Positions 8,534 to 17,270 of a stretch of 50,934 nucleotides of DNA are shown piece by piece. Position 1 is the first letter of the stretch. Each line of letters opens with the position of its first letter. Under the pieces are notes generated by a model. The model was given only the letters and a program-made list of their open reading frames with translations, was not told the origin of the DNA and made no database searches. This stretch comes from Gemmatimonadales bacterium (lineage in GTDB: Bacteria > Gemmatimonadota > Gemmatimonadetes > Palauibacterales > Palauibacteraceae): assembly GCA_009838765.1 (NCBI GenBank), contig VXQX01000093.1:1-50934 (forward strand). The letters run 5' to 3'. Made by a program: the position numbers and the translations under genes.

Positions 8534-9969
8534 GGATCGGGGCGGGTCCACTCCAGCGGTTCGAAGGCGCCGATGGGCCATGGGAAGACGACGGGACTCT
8601 CGTAACCGTCCTCGGACACGCTGGCCACGCCGAAGAGGTAATTGTCGATGACGATGTTCTCGAGCGTGTGCTCCGTCACGTCGCCCGCGAAGACGCTCCA
8701 CTGCCACTGCGGCGCATCGGTGAGCCGCCAGTGGACCCGGTATCCCGCGAGGTTCGGGGCGCGGTCGGGGGGGACGGCGTCCCACCGGAGCGTGGTGGAC
8801 GGCCGCACGGCGCCCCGGATCGCGACGTTGCGCGGCGGCGCGGGAGCCCAGGCCATGGCGGCGAGCGAGATCGCGTTGACCGCCGTCAGCTTGGCGGCGA
8901 AGTCGAACTCGACCTCGTCGATCACGTCGCCGTACTCGACGCCATCCTCCACGCGGATGTCCTGGTGCTGGCGCCGGTAGTCCTCGTTCGCCTCCATGAT
9001 CCGCACGGCGGGGAAGCCCAGGTCGTTGAACGGCCGGTGGTGTCCGCCGCGTCCGAACCGGTCCAGCCGGTACACCATCATCATGTCGAGATTCGGGACG
9101 TAGCCGTCGACGAGACGGTCGACGAAACGGGCCAGGTTCCGCGACGGAGAGTCGACCTCGCCCCCGGTGACGCGCCGCCGGGCGGCGACCGACTCGGTTT
9201 CGTCCGCCCGCGTACCCTCGGCGAAGATGCGCGCGATCGTGTTGTCCGCGACGCCGTTCTGGCCCTGGATGTTGCCGATCATGTCATTGTTCAGCACCGC
9301 CTGGAGTCGCCAGCCCTCGTCGAGCGCGACCTGTGCCATGTGCCGCCCGCCGAACAGCCCCTGCTCCTCGCCGGACAGCCCCGCGTAGATGATGGACCCG
9401 TTGAATTCGTACTGCGTGAGGACGCGCGCGGCTTCCAGGACGCCGGCCATCCCGGACGCGTTGTCGTTGGCGCCGGGTGCGTCGGTGACGCCGTCCAGCG
9501 CGCCCGAAGCGCGCGAGTCGATGTCGCCCGACATCACGGCGTAGCGGCCCGGGTCCGTCGTCCCGCGCTGGATCGCGAGCACGTTGACGATGGCCGTCGT
9601 GTCCGGGATGCGCGCCGCGCCCATGACGAGGGACGTCTGGTACGAGACCTCCAGGCAGCCGCCGCACGCCGCGGAGATGGCATCGAACTCGGCCTTGATC
9701 CAGCGCCGGGCGGCCCCGATCCCGCGGGTCTCGGACAGCGTATCGGACAGCGTGTGACGGGTGCCGAAGCTCGCGAGCCGGCGGATGTCCGCCTCCACGC
9801 GCGCGGCCGAGACGGACGCCACGATGTCGTGCAGCGCCGCGAGTTCCCCCGCCGGCTGCCGGGCTTCCTGGCCGCGCAGCGGGCGCGCGGCGAGGGGGAT
9901 CGCCACCGCGGTGGCGAGGACGACGACCATGGGGCGCTTCACGCTGGGCGCCTGGGACCTTCGAAGCAC
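8530..9969 (-). CDS. M28 family metallopeptidase, exported
   Basis: A zinc aminopeptidase-like protein of 479 residues with an N-terminal signal peptide (hydrophobic core MVVVLATAVAIPLAA), so periplasmic or secreted. The M28 fold motifs are present: APGANDNASG (bridging Asp), SGEEQGLFGG (catalytic Glu pair), NNDMIGN (metal Asp) and a late His in GGHHRPFN. The position usually holding the first zinc His (GxHxD) reads MSGDIDSRA, so that His is Asp; this could weaken one metal site. The C-terminal roughly 90 residues look like a fibronectin-type beta domain. The GTG start at 9969 has a Shine-Dalgarno-like CGGAG. It is transcribed divergently from proS. Confidence 0.85.
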   Translation of the reverse strand: MLRRSQAPSVKRPMVVVLATAVAIPLAARPLRGQEARQPAGELAALHDIVASVSAARVEADIRRLASFGTRHTLSDTLSETRGIGAARRWIKAEFDAISAACGGCLEVSYQTSLVMGAARIPDTTAIVNVLAIQRGTTDPGRYAVMSGDIDSRASGALDGVTDAPGANDNASGMAGVLEAARVLTQYEFNGSIIYAGLSGEEQGLFGGRHMAQVALDEGWRLQAVLNNDMIGNIQGQNGVADNTIARIFAEGTRADETESVAARRRVTGGEVDSPSRNLARFVDRLVDGYVPNLDMMMVYRLDRFGRGGHHRPFNDLGFPAVRIMEANEDYRRQHQDIRVEDGVEYGDVIDEVEFDFAAKLTAVNAISLAAMAWAPAPPRNVAIRGAVRPSTTLRWDAVPPDRAPNLAGYRVHWRLTDAPQWQWSVFAGDVTEHTLENIVIDNYLFGVASVSEDGYESPVVFPWPIGAFEPLEWTRPDP

Positions 9970-10147
9970 GGGTCACTCCGGGGATGAAGTCGTATCGGTG
10001 TCGGGCCGAGCCGGTGCCCGGCCGATATCTTATCGCTACGCTGGCCTGCGGACAGCGGGCCGGTTAGCGTCGCGTGTCTCTCCGTGCCGTGCGGCGGGAC
10101 CCGTTACCATTCCGAGCCCACTCCGGACCACTCCGAGCGGTCGACCC

Positions 10148-11926
10148 GTGAATCGAACCGAACGTACAGGACAGCGCGTCTCGAACCTCTTCGGCATGAC
10201 CCTGCGCCAGGCGCCGGGGGAGACCGAGATCGAGTCCCACAGCCTCCTGCTGAGGGCCGGCTACGTCCGCCAGCTCGCGGCGGGCATCTTCTCCTACCTG
10301 CCTCTCGCCTGGCGGTCGCTGAGGAAGATCGAGCAGATCCTGCGCGAGGAGATGGACCGGATCGACGGGCAGGAGCTGTCGATGCCCGTCGTGCATCCGG
10401 CGGAGCTGTGGCAGGCGACCGGCCGCTGGTACGACATCGATGCGACCATGGCCCGGTTCGTCGACCGGCGTGATCGCGACCTGCTCCTGGCGATGACGCA
10501 CGAGGAGGTGGTGGCCTTCCACGCGGCGTCCGAGATCCAGTCCTACCGGCAGCTCCCGGCCATGGTCTATCACATGCAGACCAAGTTCCGGGACGAACTC
10601 CGCTCCCGCGGCGGCCTCATCCGCGTGCGTGAATTCATCATGAAGGACTCCTACTCGCTCGATCGGGATCCCGAAGGGCTCGCGAAGCAGTACGACCGGC
10701 ACTACGAGGCGTACGAGCGCATCGGGAGCCGCTGCGCCCTGCCGCTCACGGCCGTGCGGAGCGATACGGGCATGATGGGCGGCAAGATCGCCCACGAGTT
10801 CATGTACGTGACGCCGATCGGCGAAGACAGCCTCGCGCTCTGCGACGCCTGCGGCTATGCGGCGAACCGGGAGGTCGCCGAGTTCACGCTCGAGCCCCGG
10901 GAAGAGGAGATGTCGCCGCTGGAGCGCGTCCACACGCCCGGCACGGCGACGATCGAGGAGGTGACGGGGCTGCTCGGGATCTCGGCGCCGGAGACCGGGA
11001 AGATGGTCTTCTACATGGGCAGCTTTGCGGGGGAGGAGGGGGCGCGCGAGGAGAAGCTGATCGCGGCGATCGTGCGCGGCGACCTCGAGGTGAACCCGAT
11101 CCAGGTCCAGAACCTCACGGGGGCGCTCGAGCTTCGCCCGGCGCACGAGGAGGAGATCGCCGCGGCCGGGATGGTGCCGGGATTCGCCTCGCCGGTGGGC
11201 GTCGAGCCCGACGGCGCGATCTTCGTCGTCGATCGCTGGGTCGTGGAATCGCCCAACCTGGTGCTCGGGGCGAACGAGACGGACTACCACCTCCGCAACG
11301 TCTGCTGCGGACGGGATTACGAGCCCACGATCGTCGGCCCCGTCGCGCTCGCCTTCGAGGGCGCGCCGTGCGGGCACTGCGACGACGTCCTGCGCATGGC
11401 GCGCGGCGTGGAGGTGGGGAACATCTTCCAGCTCGGCACCCGCTATTCGGAGGGGCTGGAGGCGACGTACACGGACGAGGACGGGGCCGAGCGCCCGATC
11501 TGGATGGGGTCGTACGGGATCGGGACCGGGCGCCTCCTCGCCTGCGTGGCCGAGGAACACCGGGACGACTTCGGCCTCAAGCTGCCGATCTCCGTCGCTC
11601 CGTATCACGTCTCGCTCGTCGTGCTCGCGCGGGAGGAGGCGACGTGGGCGACGGCGGACCGGGTGTTCGAGGAGCTGTGCGCCGCCGGCATCGAGGTGAT
11701 CTACGACGACCGGCGGGACCTCCGCGCCGGCGTGAAGTTCAACGATGCCGACCTGCGCGGTCTCCCGCTGCGCCTCGTCATCGGAGAGCGCTCGCTGGAG
11801 GCGGGGGGCGCGGAACTCAGCCACCGGGGCGTCCGCGAGAGCCGGATCATCCCGCTCGGCGACCTGGTGGGCGAACTCCGCCGGGAAATTGACACCCTCA
11901 TGTCGCAGCTCGCCCTCGACGACTGA
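10148..11926 (+). CDS. proS: Prolyl-tRNA synthetase, bacterial type
   Basis: Class II synthetase for tRNA-Pro, 592 residues. Early signature motifs are RQLAAGIFSYLPLAWR and LLAMTHEEV; motif 2 is FRDELRSRGGLIRVREF. An editing (INS) insertion domain follows, as in the E. coli-type enzyme, then motif 3 (WMGSYGIGTGRLL) and the C-terminal anticodon-binding domain (PYHVSLVVL). The frame is open further upstream to 9761, but that overlaps the M28 gene antisense and lacks conserved features. GTG 10148 gives the usual N-terminus just before the conserved SNLFGMTL. The 178 bp between M28 and proS should hold both divergent promoters; I could not fix them with confidence. Confidence 0.95.
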   Translation: MNRTERTGQRVSNLFGMTLRQAPGETEIESHSLLLRAGYVRQLAAGIFSYLPLAWRSLRKIEQILREEMDRIDGQELSMPVVHPAELWQATGRWYDIDATMARFVDRRDRDLLLAMTHEEVVAFHAASEIQSYRQLPAMVYHMQTKFRDELRSRGGLIRVREFIMKDSYSLDRDPEGLAKQYDRHYEAYERIGSRCALPLTAVRSDTGMMGGKIAHEFMYVTPIGEDSLALCDACGYAANREVAEFTLEPREEEMSPLERVHTPGTATIEEVTGLLGISAPETGKMVFYMGSFAGEEGAREEKLIAAIVRGDLEVNPIQVQNLTGALELRPAHEEEIAAAGMVPGFASPVGVEPDGAIFVVDRWVVESPNLVLGANETDYHLRNVCCGRDYEPTIVGPVALAFEGAPCGHCDDVLRMARGVEVGNIFQLGTRYSEGLEATYTDEDGAERPIWMGSYGIGTGRLLACVAEEHRDDFGLKLPISVAPYHVSLVVLAREEATWATADRVFEELCAAGIEVIYDDRRDLRAGVKFNDADLRGLPLRLVIGERSLEAGGAELSHRGVRESRIIPLGDLVGELRREIDTLMSQLALDD

Positions 11927-11992
11927 CGCCGGCCGGCGGGCCACAAGCGCCGGACACGGCCCGCCCGGCAGTGGCCGGGCGCCGCGCCTCGA

Positions 11993-14125
11993 TCAGCCTC
12001 CGAGACGCACCCGAAGACCGCCGATCAGGGTTCGGGGCGCGCCCACCCGGATGAAGCCGTTCGCGTCGTGGGACATCTCCGCGATCGCATCGAAGAGGTT
12101 CTGCACGCTCGCGAAGGCGCTCAGCCGGCTCGTCAGCTGACGGCGGAAGCGGAGGTCGACCAGGAACGAGCCCGCGATCTCGCCGGTATTGAGGTCGTTG
12201 TCGAAGCGGGTGCCGAGATACCGGGCCGTGGCGACCACTTCGAGGGTCGTCGGATCGACGTGCCCGACCCGCAGCATGGCCCGGTGCGTCGGGCTCCCCT
12301 GCACCTCGTTCCCGATCAGGTCCGGGCGGCCCGGCGCGTCCGTCACCTCCGTCGGGTTGTACTGGTGGTTCACCGCCAGCAGCCAGGCCGCGGATGGACG
12401 CAGCTCGATTTCGGTCTCGATTCCGGCGCTCCAGAACGTGCCCACGTTGTCGCGGCGGCGGCACACGCCTCCGGCCGCCACGAAGCCGCACGGCTGGATG
12501 ACGCCGGATGTCTCGGCTTCCTGGATCGTGACATCGGTGATCGCATCCCTCACGTTCGCGAGGAAGCCGGTCAGCCGGACCAGCACGGAGGGGTCGGGCT
12601 GAAGGTCCACGCCGATCTCGGCTCCACTGACCCTTTCCGGATTGAGCGCCGCGTTGGACTCGTTGACGACGTTCCCGGCCGCGCGGAACGGCTTGTACAG
12701 TTCGTTGAGGGTCGGGACCCGGAGGCCGGTGTGGAGATTCAGCCGCATCGCGACGCGTTCGGACGCGTCGAACAGGAGGCCGATATTCGAGCTGAACTGT
12801 GTCCCGCTGCGGTCCTCGAACGCATCGTCGGTGAGCACGCTGCCGTCGGTCGTGTTGAGGATGTGCCGCGATCCGGACGAATTCTGCCACACGTCGAGCC
12901 GGGCACCGGTCCACAGCCGCCAGCGCTCGCCGAGGTCGTTGTGACCCTGGACGAACAGGCCGAACAAGGTCTGATCGCCGCCGGTCTCCCGCTGTCTCGT
13001 GAAGGCGCCGTCCCGGTACAGGTACCGCTCGGTCGCGTCGCCCGTCGCCCGCAGGAAATCGGCGCCCAGGGCGAAGCCGCCTCCGCTCCAGACCAGGTTG
13101 GCGCCCACCCCCGATGAGGGGACGTCCTGGCTGATCGACGGCTCCTCGCTGTTCCGGCCCGTGCCGACCCCCGAGAACGAGTTCACGTACGTCTGTGACT
13201 GCAGGTAGGCGTTGAACGCGAGCGTGGACGCCTCCCCGGTCGTGAGCGTGGCTCCGACCTGTCCGAATCCCGCTTCGGTGGTGTTGTTGCGAAGGGGCGT
13301 CGCGTTGTCCTTGTCCTGGTCGAAGTAGTTCCCCTGGGCGTGAATGCGCAGGCGGTCTCCGGCCTGGAACTCGACCTTTGCGCGCAGCGCCCCGTGGCTC
13401 GACGCGGAGGGGATGTCCACCGCTCCACGCAGGCTGGGTTCCGTCAGGATGTAGCCGTCGCTGTCGAAGAACTCGCCCGCCACGTAGCCGCCGGCGCGGT
13501 CGTCGCCGAAGGAAGCCATCGCATCGCCGCGGAAGGTGGACTGGCTCCCTCCCTGCACGCCGGCGGAGAACCCGCCACCGCCACCCGAGCGCGTGATCAC
13601 ATGGACGACGCCCGCGAGGCTCTGGCTTCCCCAACTGACCGTGGCCCCGCCGCGCACGATCTCGATGCGCTCGATGACCTCCACCGGCACCTGGCTCCAC
13701 CGCACCCAGCCGAAGTAGGGGTCGTTCAGCGGCACGCCGTCGACGAGCACGAGCGTGCGGCTCGCGGCGGTACCTCCCAATCCCCGCAGGGTCACGGCCT
13801 GCCAGGAGGGATGCGCGACTCCGGCCTGAAACGGGAAGCGGAAGTTGAGGCCCGGCACCTCCTGCAGCACGTCCTGAAGCGTCTGGGCTGCGGAAAGGCG
13901 CAGCTCTTCGCGCGTGACGGTCGTCACGTTGCCCGGCACCTCCCTCACCGATGTCGGGGCGCGCAGCGCCGAGACGATCAACTCGCCCAGCGCAATCACG
14001 CTGTCCGAGGGGACCGGATCCTGCGCCTCCAGCGCAGCGGCAGGCCACAGCCCCCACACGGCAAGCACGAGAAACCCGCGGCGGGCATTACGGAGCGAGC
14101 GAAGCACCGCTTCACGTAGCGTCAT
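11993..14125 (-). CDS. TonB-dependent outer-membrane receptor
   Basis: A 710-residue outer-membrane gated channel energised by TonB, importing an unidentified substrate. It has a signal peptide ending near AALEAQ, a plug domain (VPGNVTTVTREEL, LVLVDGVPLNDP, IERIEIVRGGATV) and a long beta-barrel ending in a terminal strand (GGLRVRLGG). The layout resembles BtuB-like receptors, but I see no cobalamin riboswitch upstream and do not assign a ligand. Its ATG overlaps the end of glnS by 14 bp, so it is probably translated from the glnS transcript, an odd partner for a synthetase. Confidence 0.9.
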   Translation of the reverse strand: MTLREAVLRSLRNARRGFLVLAVWGLWPAAALEAQDPVPSDSVIALGELIVSALRAPTSVREVPGNVTTVTREELRLSAAQTLQDVLQEVPGLNFRFPFQAGVAHPSWQAVTLRGLGGTAASRTLVLVDGVPLNDPYFGWVRWSQVPVEVIERIEIVRGGATVSWGSQSLAGVVHVITRSGGGGGFSAGVQGGSQSTFRGDAMASFGDDRAGGYVAGEFFDSDGYILTEPSLRGAVDIPSASSHGALRAKVEFQAGDRLRIHAQGNYFDQDKDNATPLRNNTTEAGFGQVGATLTTGEASTLAFNAYLQSQTYVNSFSGVGTGRNSEEPSISQDVPSSGVGANLVWSGGGFALGADFLRATGDATERYLYRDGAFTRQRETGGDQTLFGLFVQGHNDLGERWRLWTGARLDVWQNSSGSRHILNTTDGSVLTDDAFEDRSGTQFSSNIGLLFDASERVAMRLNLHTGLRVPTLNELYKPFRAAGNVVNESNAALNPERVSGAEIGVDLQPDPSVLVRLTGFLANVRDAITDVTIQEAETSGVIQPCGFVAAGGVCRRRDNVGTFWSAGIETEIELRPSAAWLLAVNHQYNPTEVTDAPGRPDLIGNEVQGSPTHRAMLRVGHVDPTTLEVVATARYLGTRFDNDLNTGEIAGSFLVDLRFRRQLTSRLSAFASVQNLFDAIAEMSHDANGFIRVGAPRTLIGGLRVRLGG

Positions 14126-16604
14126 TGAGACTCTCCTCGAGGAGTTTCCTCACGATGGCCGGGTCCGCGCGTCCGTGCGTCGCGCGCATGACCTGGCCCA
14201 CGAAAAAACCGGCGAGGCCGGTGTGCCCGGCGGCATAGCGCGCCACCTCGGCCGGGTGGGCGGCCACGACGCCGGCCACGATCTCGCGAATCTGCTCAGC
14301 GTCGCCGATCCGGCCGAGTCCCTCGCGCCGGACGATCTCCCGGGGGCTTCCGCCCTCTTCCACGAGCCGCGCCAGCAGCGACTTCGCCACCGCCCGCGAG
14401 ATCGAGCGTTCGAGCACGAGTTCCACCAGCTCGGCCAGCGCCTCCGGCTCGAGGGCGCCGGCGTCGCCCTCGCTGCCCCCGGCGCCGCGGACTTCGTGCA
14501 CGAGCCAGGTCGCGACGGCGGCCGCATCCACGCCGCCACGGATCGCACGCTCAAAGTAGCGCACAGACTCGGCGGAACCACTGAGCAGGTCGGCGAGTTC
14601 GTCCGGCAGACCCAGCGGGTCCCGGAAGCGGTCGAAGGCCGCCTGGAGCGCGGGATCGGCGCGCCTCGCCGCGTCGCGGGCTTCCCGCGCCGAGTCGATG
14701 CCGGGGACCGCCGGGTCGGCAGACCGGTCTTCCGCCGGGGGCCGCGCCTCGCCGGCCTCGGTGGCGCGGGCGTCGTCCGACTTCGCGCGCCGGCTCCAGG
14801 CGTCGCGGAGCGTCACGGTCCGGTTGAAGACGAGCGGGCCGCCAGCCGGCGCGTTGCCGCCCGCGTCCGCCGACGCCCCCGCTCGCGTGGCCCGGTCCGG
14901 GACGAAGTACCCCAGCCGTTCGAACTGATAGACCGTCCCTGCCGGATCGCCAGCCGGATCGGGGTCGCTGGCCGGATCGGGATCGCCTGCCAGGCTCGGC
15001 TCGCCGCGCGCGTGGGCCAGGATCTGCAGCGAGTCGGGGTTGAGGCTCTCGCGGAGGCCGTCCGCGCCGCCAGCGGGATCCGAGACGCGGAACAGGCGGT
15101 CGTAGAGGCGGACCTCCATCGGCACCGACTCCGTGGCCGACACCCAGTGGATGGTGCCCGCCGGCCGCCGCCCGTCCGGAGCCGATCCGCTTCGCGTCTC
15201 CGGATCGTACGTGCAGCGCAGGCGCACGATCTCGCCCGCGTCGTCCTTCTCCACGCCGCGGCACGTGATGAAATAGCCGTGTCGCAGGCGCACCTCGCGC
15301 CCCGGCGCGAGCCGGCGGAATCCCGGCGCCGGCTCCTCCGCGAAGTCGTCCCGCTCGATGCAGAGGACGCGGGTGAACGGGACCTTCCGCGTCTCCGGCC
15401 ACCCCTCGGGCGGGGCATCGGCGCCGCGCGGGAAGTACGGGGCTTCCATCCACTCCACGTCGCCCTCCGGGAAGTTCTCGATGACGACTTCGAGCGGCCG
15501 CAGCACCGCGAGCGCGCGCGGCGCCCGCTTGTTCAGTGCCTCCCGCACGGCCCACTCGAGGGTGGCGATCTCCACCCGGTTGTCGGCTTTTCCGATACCG
15601 ACCTGGCGGCAGAAGGCGCGTATCGCATCGGGAGGAATGCCGCGGCGCCGCATGCCGGCGAGCGTGGGCATGCGCGGGTCGTCCCAGCCCGAGACGTGTC
15701 CCTCTTCCACGAGCAGCAGGAGCTTCCGCTTGCTCACGATCGTGTAGTCCAGGTTGCGGCGCGCGAACTCGTACTGGCGGGGCCGCGGGTCCCAGGATCC
15801 GAGCGCCTCTCCGCCGCCGCCCTCCGCTCCCGGCACGCGGTCGATGCGGGCGGAAGCGGGACGCGTGTGCTCGATGAACCAGTCGTAGAGCGCCCGATTG
15901 TCCTGGAATTCGAGCGTGCAGAAGGAGTGCGTGATCCCCTCGATCGCGTCGGACTGGCCGTGCGCCCAGTCGTAGAAGGGGTAGATCGGCCACTCATCGC
16001 CCGTCCGGTAGTGGTGCGCGTGCCGGATCCGATACATCAGCGGGTCGCGCAGCTTCATGTTCGACGAGGCGAGGTCGATCCGCGCGCGGAGAACGTGTTC
16101 CCCATCGTCGAACTCCCCGGCGCGCATGCGCCGGAAGAGATCCAGGTTCTCCTCGGTCGAGCGCTCCCGATACGGGCTGGGCCGGCTGGGTTGGCGGACC
16201 GACCCGCGGTGCGCGCGGATCTCCTCCTCGGACAGGCTGTCGACGTAGGCGAAGCCGTCCTCGATCATCCGCAGCGCCATCCCGTACAGCGCTCCGAAGT
16301 AGTCCGACGCGTAACGGATCTTGCCGTCCCACCCGAACCCCAGCCAGCGGATGTCGCGCGCGATCGCTTCAACGTAGGACGGATCCTCCGTCGTCGGGTT
16401 CGTGTCGTCCATGCGCAGCGTCGTGCGCCCGCCGTGCTCCCGCGCCACCTCGAAGTCGAGGCAGATGGCGGAGGCGTGGCCGACGTGAAGGAAGCCGTTG
16501 GGTTCGGGCGGGAAGCGCGTGAGCACACGCCCCCCGTGACGCCCGCTCAGGACATCTTCGGCGACGATCTGACGGATGAAATCGAGACGCTCTCGTTGCG
16601 GCAT
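14112..16604 (-). CDS. glnS: Glutaminyl-tRNA synthetase with C-terminal GatB/YqeY-like domain
   Basis: An 830-residue class I synthetase charging tRNA-Gln. The HIGH region reads PPEPNGFLHVGH and the KMSKS-like loop VSKRKLLLLV. The beta-barrel anticodon-binding domain follows, then about 170 residues with the GatB/YqeY helical fold (GGSPREIVRREGL, HTGLAGFFVGQVMRATHG). Such a tail is known in Deinococcus GlnRS, where it helps bind tRNA-Gln. An insertion of Gly/Ser-Asp-Pro repeats in the barrel part is encoded by copies of GCCGGATCG (+ strand positions 14941, 14953, 14971). An intrinsic terminator ends just 11 nt before the start codon, and I see no Shine-Dalgarno in that gap. Confidence 0.95.
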   Translation of the reverse strand: MPQRERLDFIRQIVAEDVLSGRHGGRVLTRFPPEPNGFLHVGHASAICLDFEVAREHGGRTTLRMDDTNPTTEDPSYVEAIARDIRWLGFGWDGKIRYASDYFGALYGMALRMIEDGFAYVDSLSEEEIRAHRGSVRQPSRPSPYRERSTEENLDLFRRMRAGEFDDGEHVLRARIDLASSNMKLRDPLMYRIRHAHHYRTGDEWPIYPFYDWAHGQSDAIEGITHSFCTLEFQDNRALYDWFIEHTRPASARIDRVPGAEGGGGEALGSWDPRPRQYEFARRNLDYTIVSKRKLLLLVEEGHVSGWDDPRMPTLAGMRRRGIPPDAIRAFCRQVGIGKADNRVEIATLEWAVREALNKRAPRALAVLRPLEVVIENFPEGDVEWMEAPYFPRGADAPPEGWPETRKVPFTRVLCIERDDFAEEPAPGFRRLAPGREVRLRHGYFITCRGVEKDDAGEIVRLRCTYDPETRSGSAPDGRRPAGTIHWVSATESVPMEVRLYDRLFRVSDPAGGADGLRESLNPDSLQILAHARGEPSLAGDPDPASDPDPAGDPAGTVYQFERLGYFVPDRATRAGASADAGGNAPAGGPLVFNRTVTLRDAWSRRAKSDDARATEAGEARPPAEDRSADPAVPGIDSAREARDAARRADPALQAAFDRFRDPLGLPDELADLLSGSAESVRYFERAIRGGVDAAAVATWLVHEVRGAGGSEGDAGALEPEALAELVELVLERSISRAVAKSLLARLVEEGGSPREIVRREGLGRIGDAEQIREIVAGVVAAHPAEVARYAAGHTGLAGFFVGQVMRATHGRADPAIVRKLLEESLNDAT

Positions 16605-16615
16605 GCGGGGAAACT

Positions 16616-16650
16616 AAAAAAAAAGGCCGGGTCCCGGTACGGACCCGGCC
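16616..16650 (-). terminator. Intrinsic terminator just before glnS
   Basis: A perfect 10-bp inverted repeat, GGCCGGGTCC (16625-16634) and GGACCCGGCC (16641-16650), with a 6-nt loop. On the minus strand it is followed by nine T (16624-16616). It would end transcripts from the small gene at 16684-16899. It finishes only 11 nt before the glnS start codon, so any transcript from further upstream must read through it to express glnS. Confidence 0.85.
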
Positions 16651-16683
16651 CGGAGGGCGGCGTCGCGAGCGATGCCGCTCCGC

Positions 16684-16899
16684 TCAGGACCTCTTGTGGG
16701 CGGTAAAGTCCGCCGTCGCGGAGGCCGCCGCGACGGGAGTCTCCGGGCACGTGACGGTCGCCGGCGTGGCCGGCGTGGCCTCGATCCCGGCCGCCTGCGC
16801 GCCCTGTACGGACCCGCCGTGCGTGCCCAGGATCAGTCCAACCGCCATCGCCAGCCAGGCCAGAGAGCCCGTGGTCGCCCATTTCGACAACCTGTCCAT
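16684..16899 (-). CDS. Small exported protein, unknown function
   Basis: A 71-residue protein with a basic N-terminus (MDRLSKWA), one hydrophobic segment (about residues 9-27, signal peptide or anchor) and an Ala/Thr/Pro-rich tail with a single Cys. The ATG has a purine-rich ribosome site upstream (GGAAGGGAC on the minus strand). A strong intrinsic terminator follows the stop codon, which supports a real, separately ended transcript. I recognise no family. It lies between the paa genes and glnS on the same strand. Confidence 0.55.
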   Translation of the reverse strand: MDRLSKWATTGSLAWLAMAVGLILGTHGGSVQGAQAAGIEATPATPATVTCPETPVAAASATADFTAHKRS

Positions 16900-17025
16900 G
16901 TGATCCGTCCCTTCCCCTGAATCGGCGGTTGCGATCTGTACCCTCGTTGTACGGCAGAAATGAGAGAAAGTTTCTCCCGGCTCCTGAACGTTCGACTCCG
17001 GAACCGATGAAATGGTTGGCAGGCG

Positions 17026-17265
17026 TCAGCGCCACCTCACGGCTTCGAACACGGTTCGGCAGGCGTTGCAATAGTACTGGGCCGTCGAGGCCTGGCCCCC
17101 GAACGTCGCGAAGGGATCGGAATCGTCGGAGTCGCAGAAGGGGCAGGGGATGGAGGGCGGCATGCCGGACGATTCGACGGGGTCGTCGAGCGGCGACCGC
17201 TCCGGCGGGGCATCGCCGCTCGCGCTGTCGGGTTTCGCGCTGTCGTGCTTCGTGCCGTCGGGCAT
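17026..17265 (-). CDS. PaaD-like zinc-ribbon protein (separate C-terminal part of PaaD)
   Basis: A 79-residue protein. After a polar, Asp/Pro/Ser-rich N-terminus (residues 1-40) comes a zinc ribbon: CPFC (41-44), then FGGQASTAQYYC and CNAC (66-69), ending FEAVRWR. The pattern matches the C-terminal zinc ribbon of PaaD/PaaJ (CPxC...FG...Y.C..C...F). In the usual PaaD this ribbon is fused behind a DUF59 domain. Here that domain is encoded separately at 18337-18798. The ATG lies 6 nt beyond the paaC stop, giving a tight polycistronic arrangement. The family call rests on motif and context. Confidence 0.75.
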   Translation of the reverse strand: MPDGTKHDSAKPDSASGDAPPERSPLDDPVESSGMPPSIPCPFCDSDDSDPFATFGGQASTAQYYCNACRTVFEAVRWR

Positions 17266-17270
17266 GGACT

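Noticed and set aside
11993-14125. Assignment of the TonB receptor as the vitamin B12 receptor BtuB
   Set aside because: The general layout is BtuB-like, but there is no cobalamin riboswitch upstream and no B12 gene nearby, so the ligand stays open.
13914-16706. A 930-codon open frame on the plus strand opposite glnS and the TonB receptor
   Set aside because: No recognisable domain; glnS is certain on the other strand. Typical GC-rich antisense shadow.
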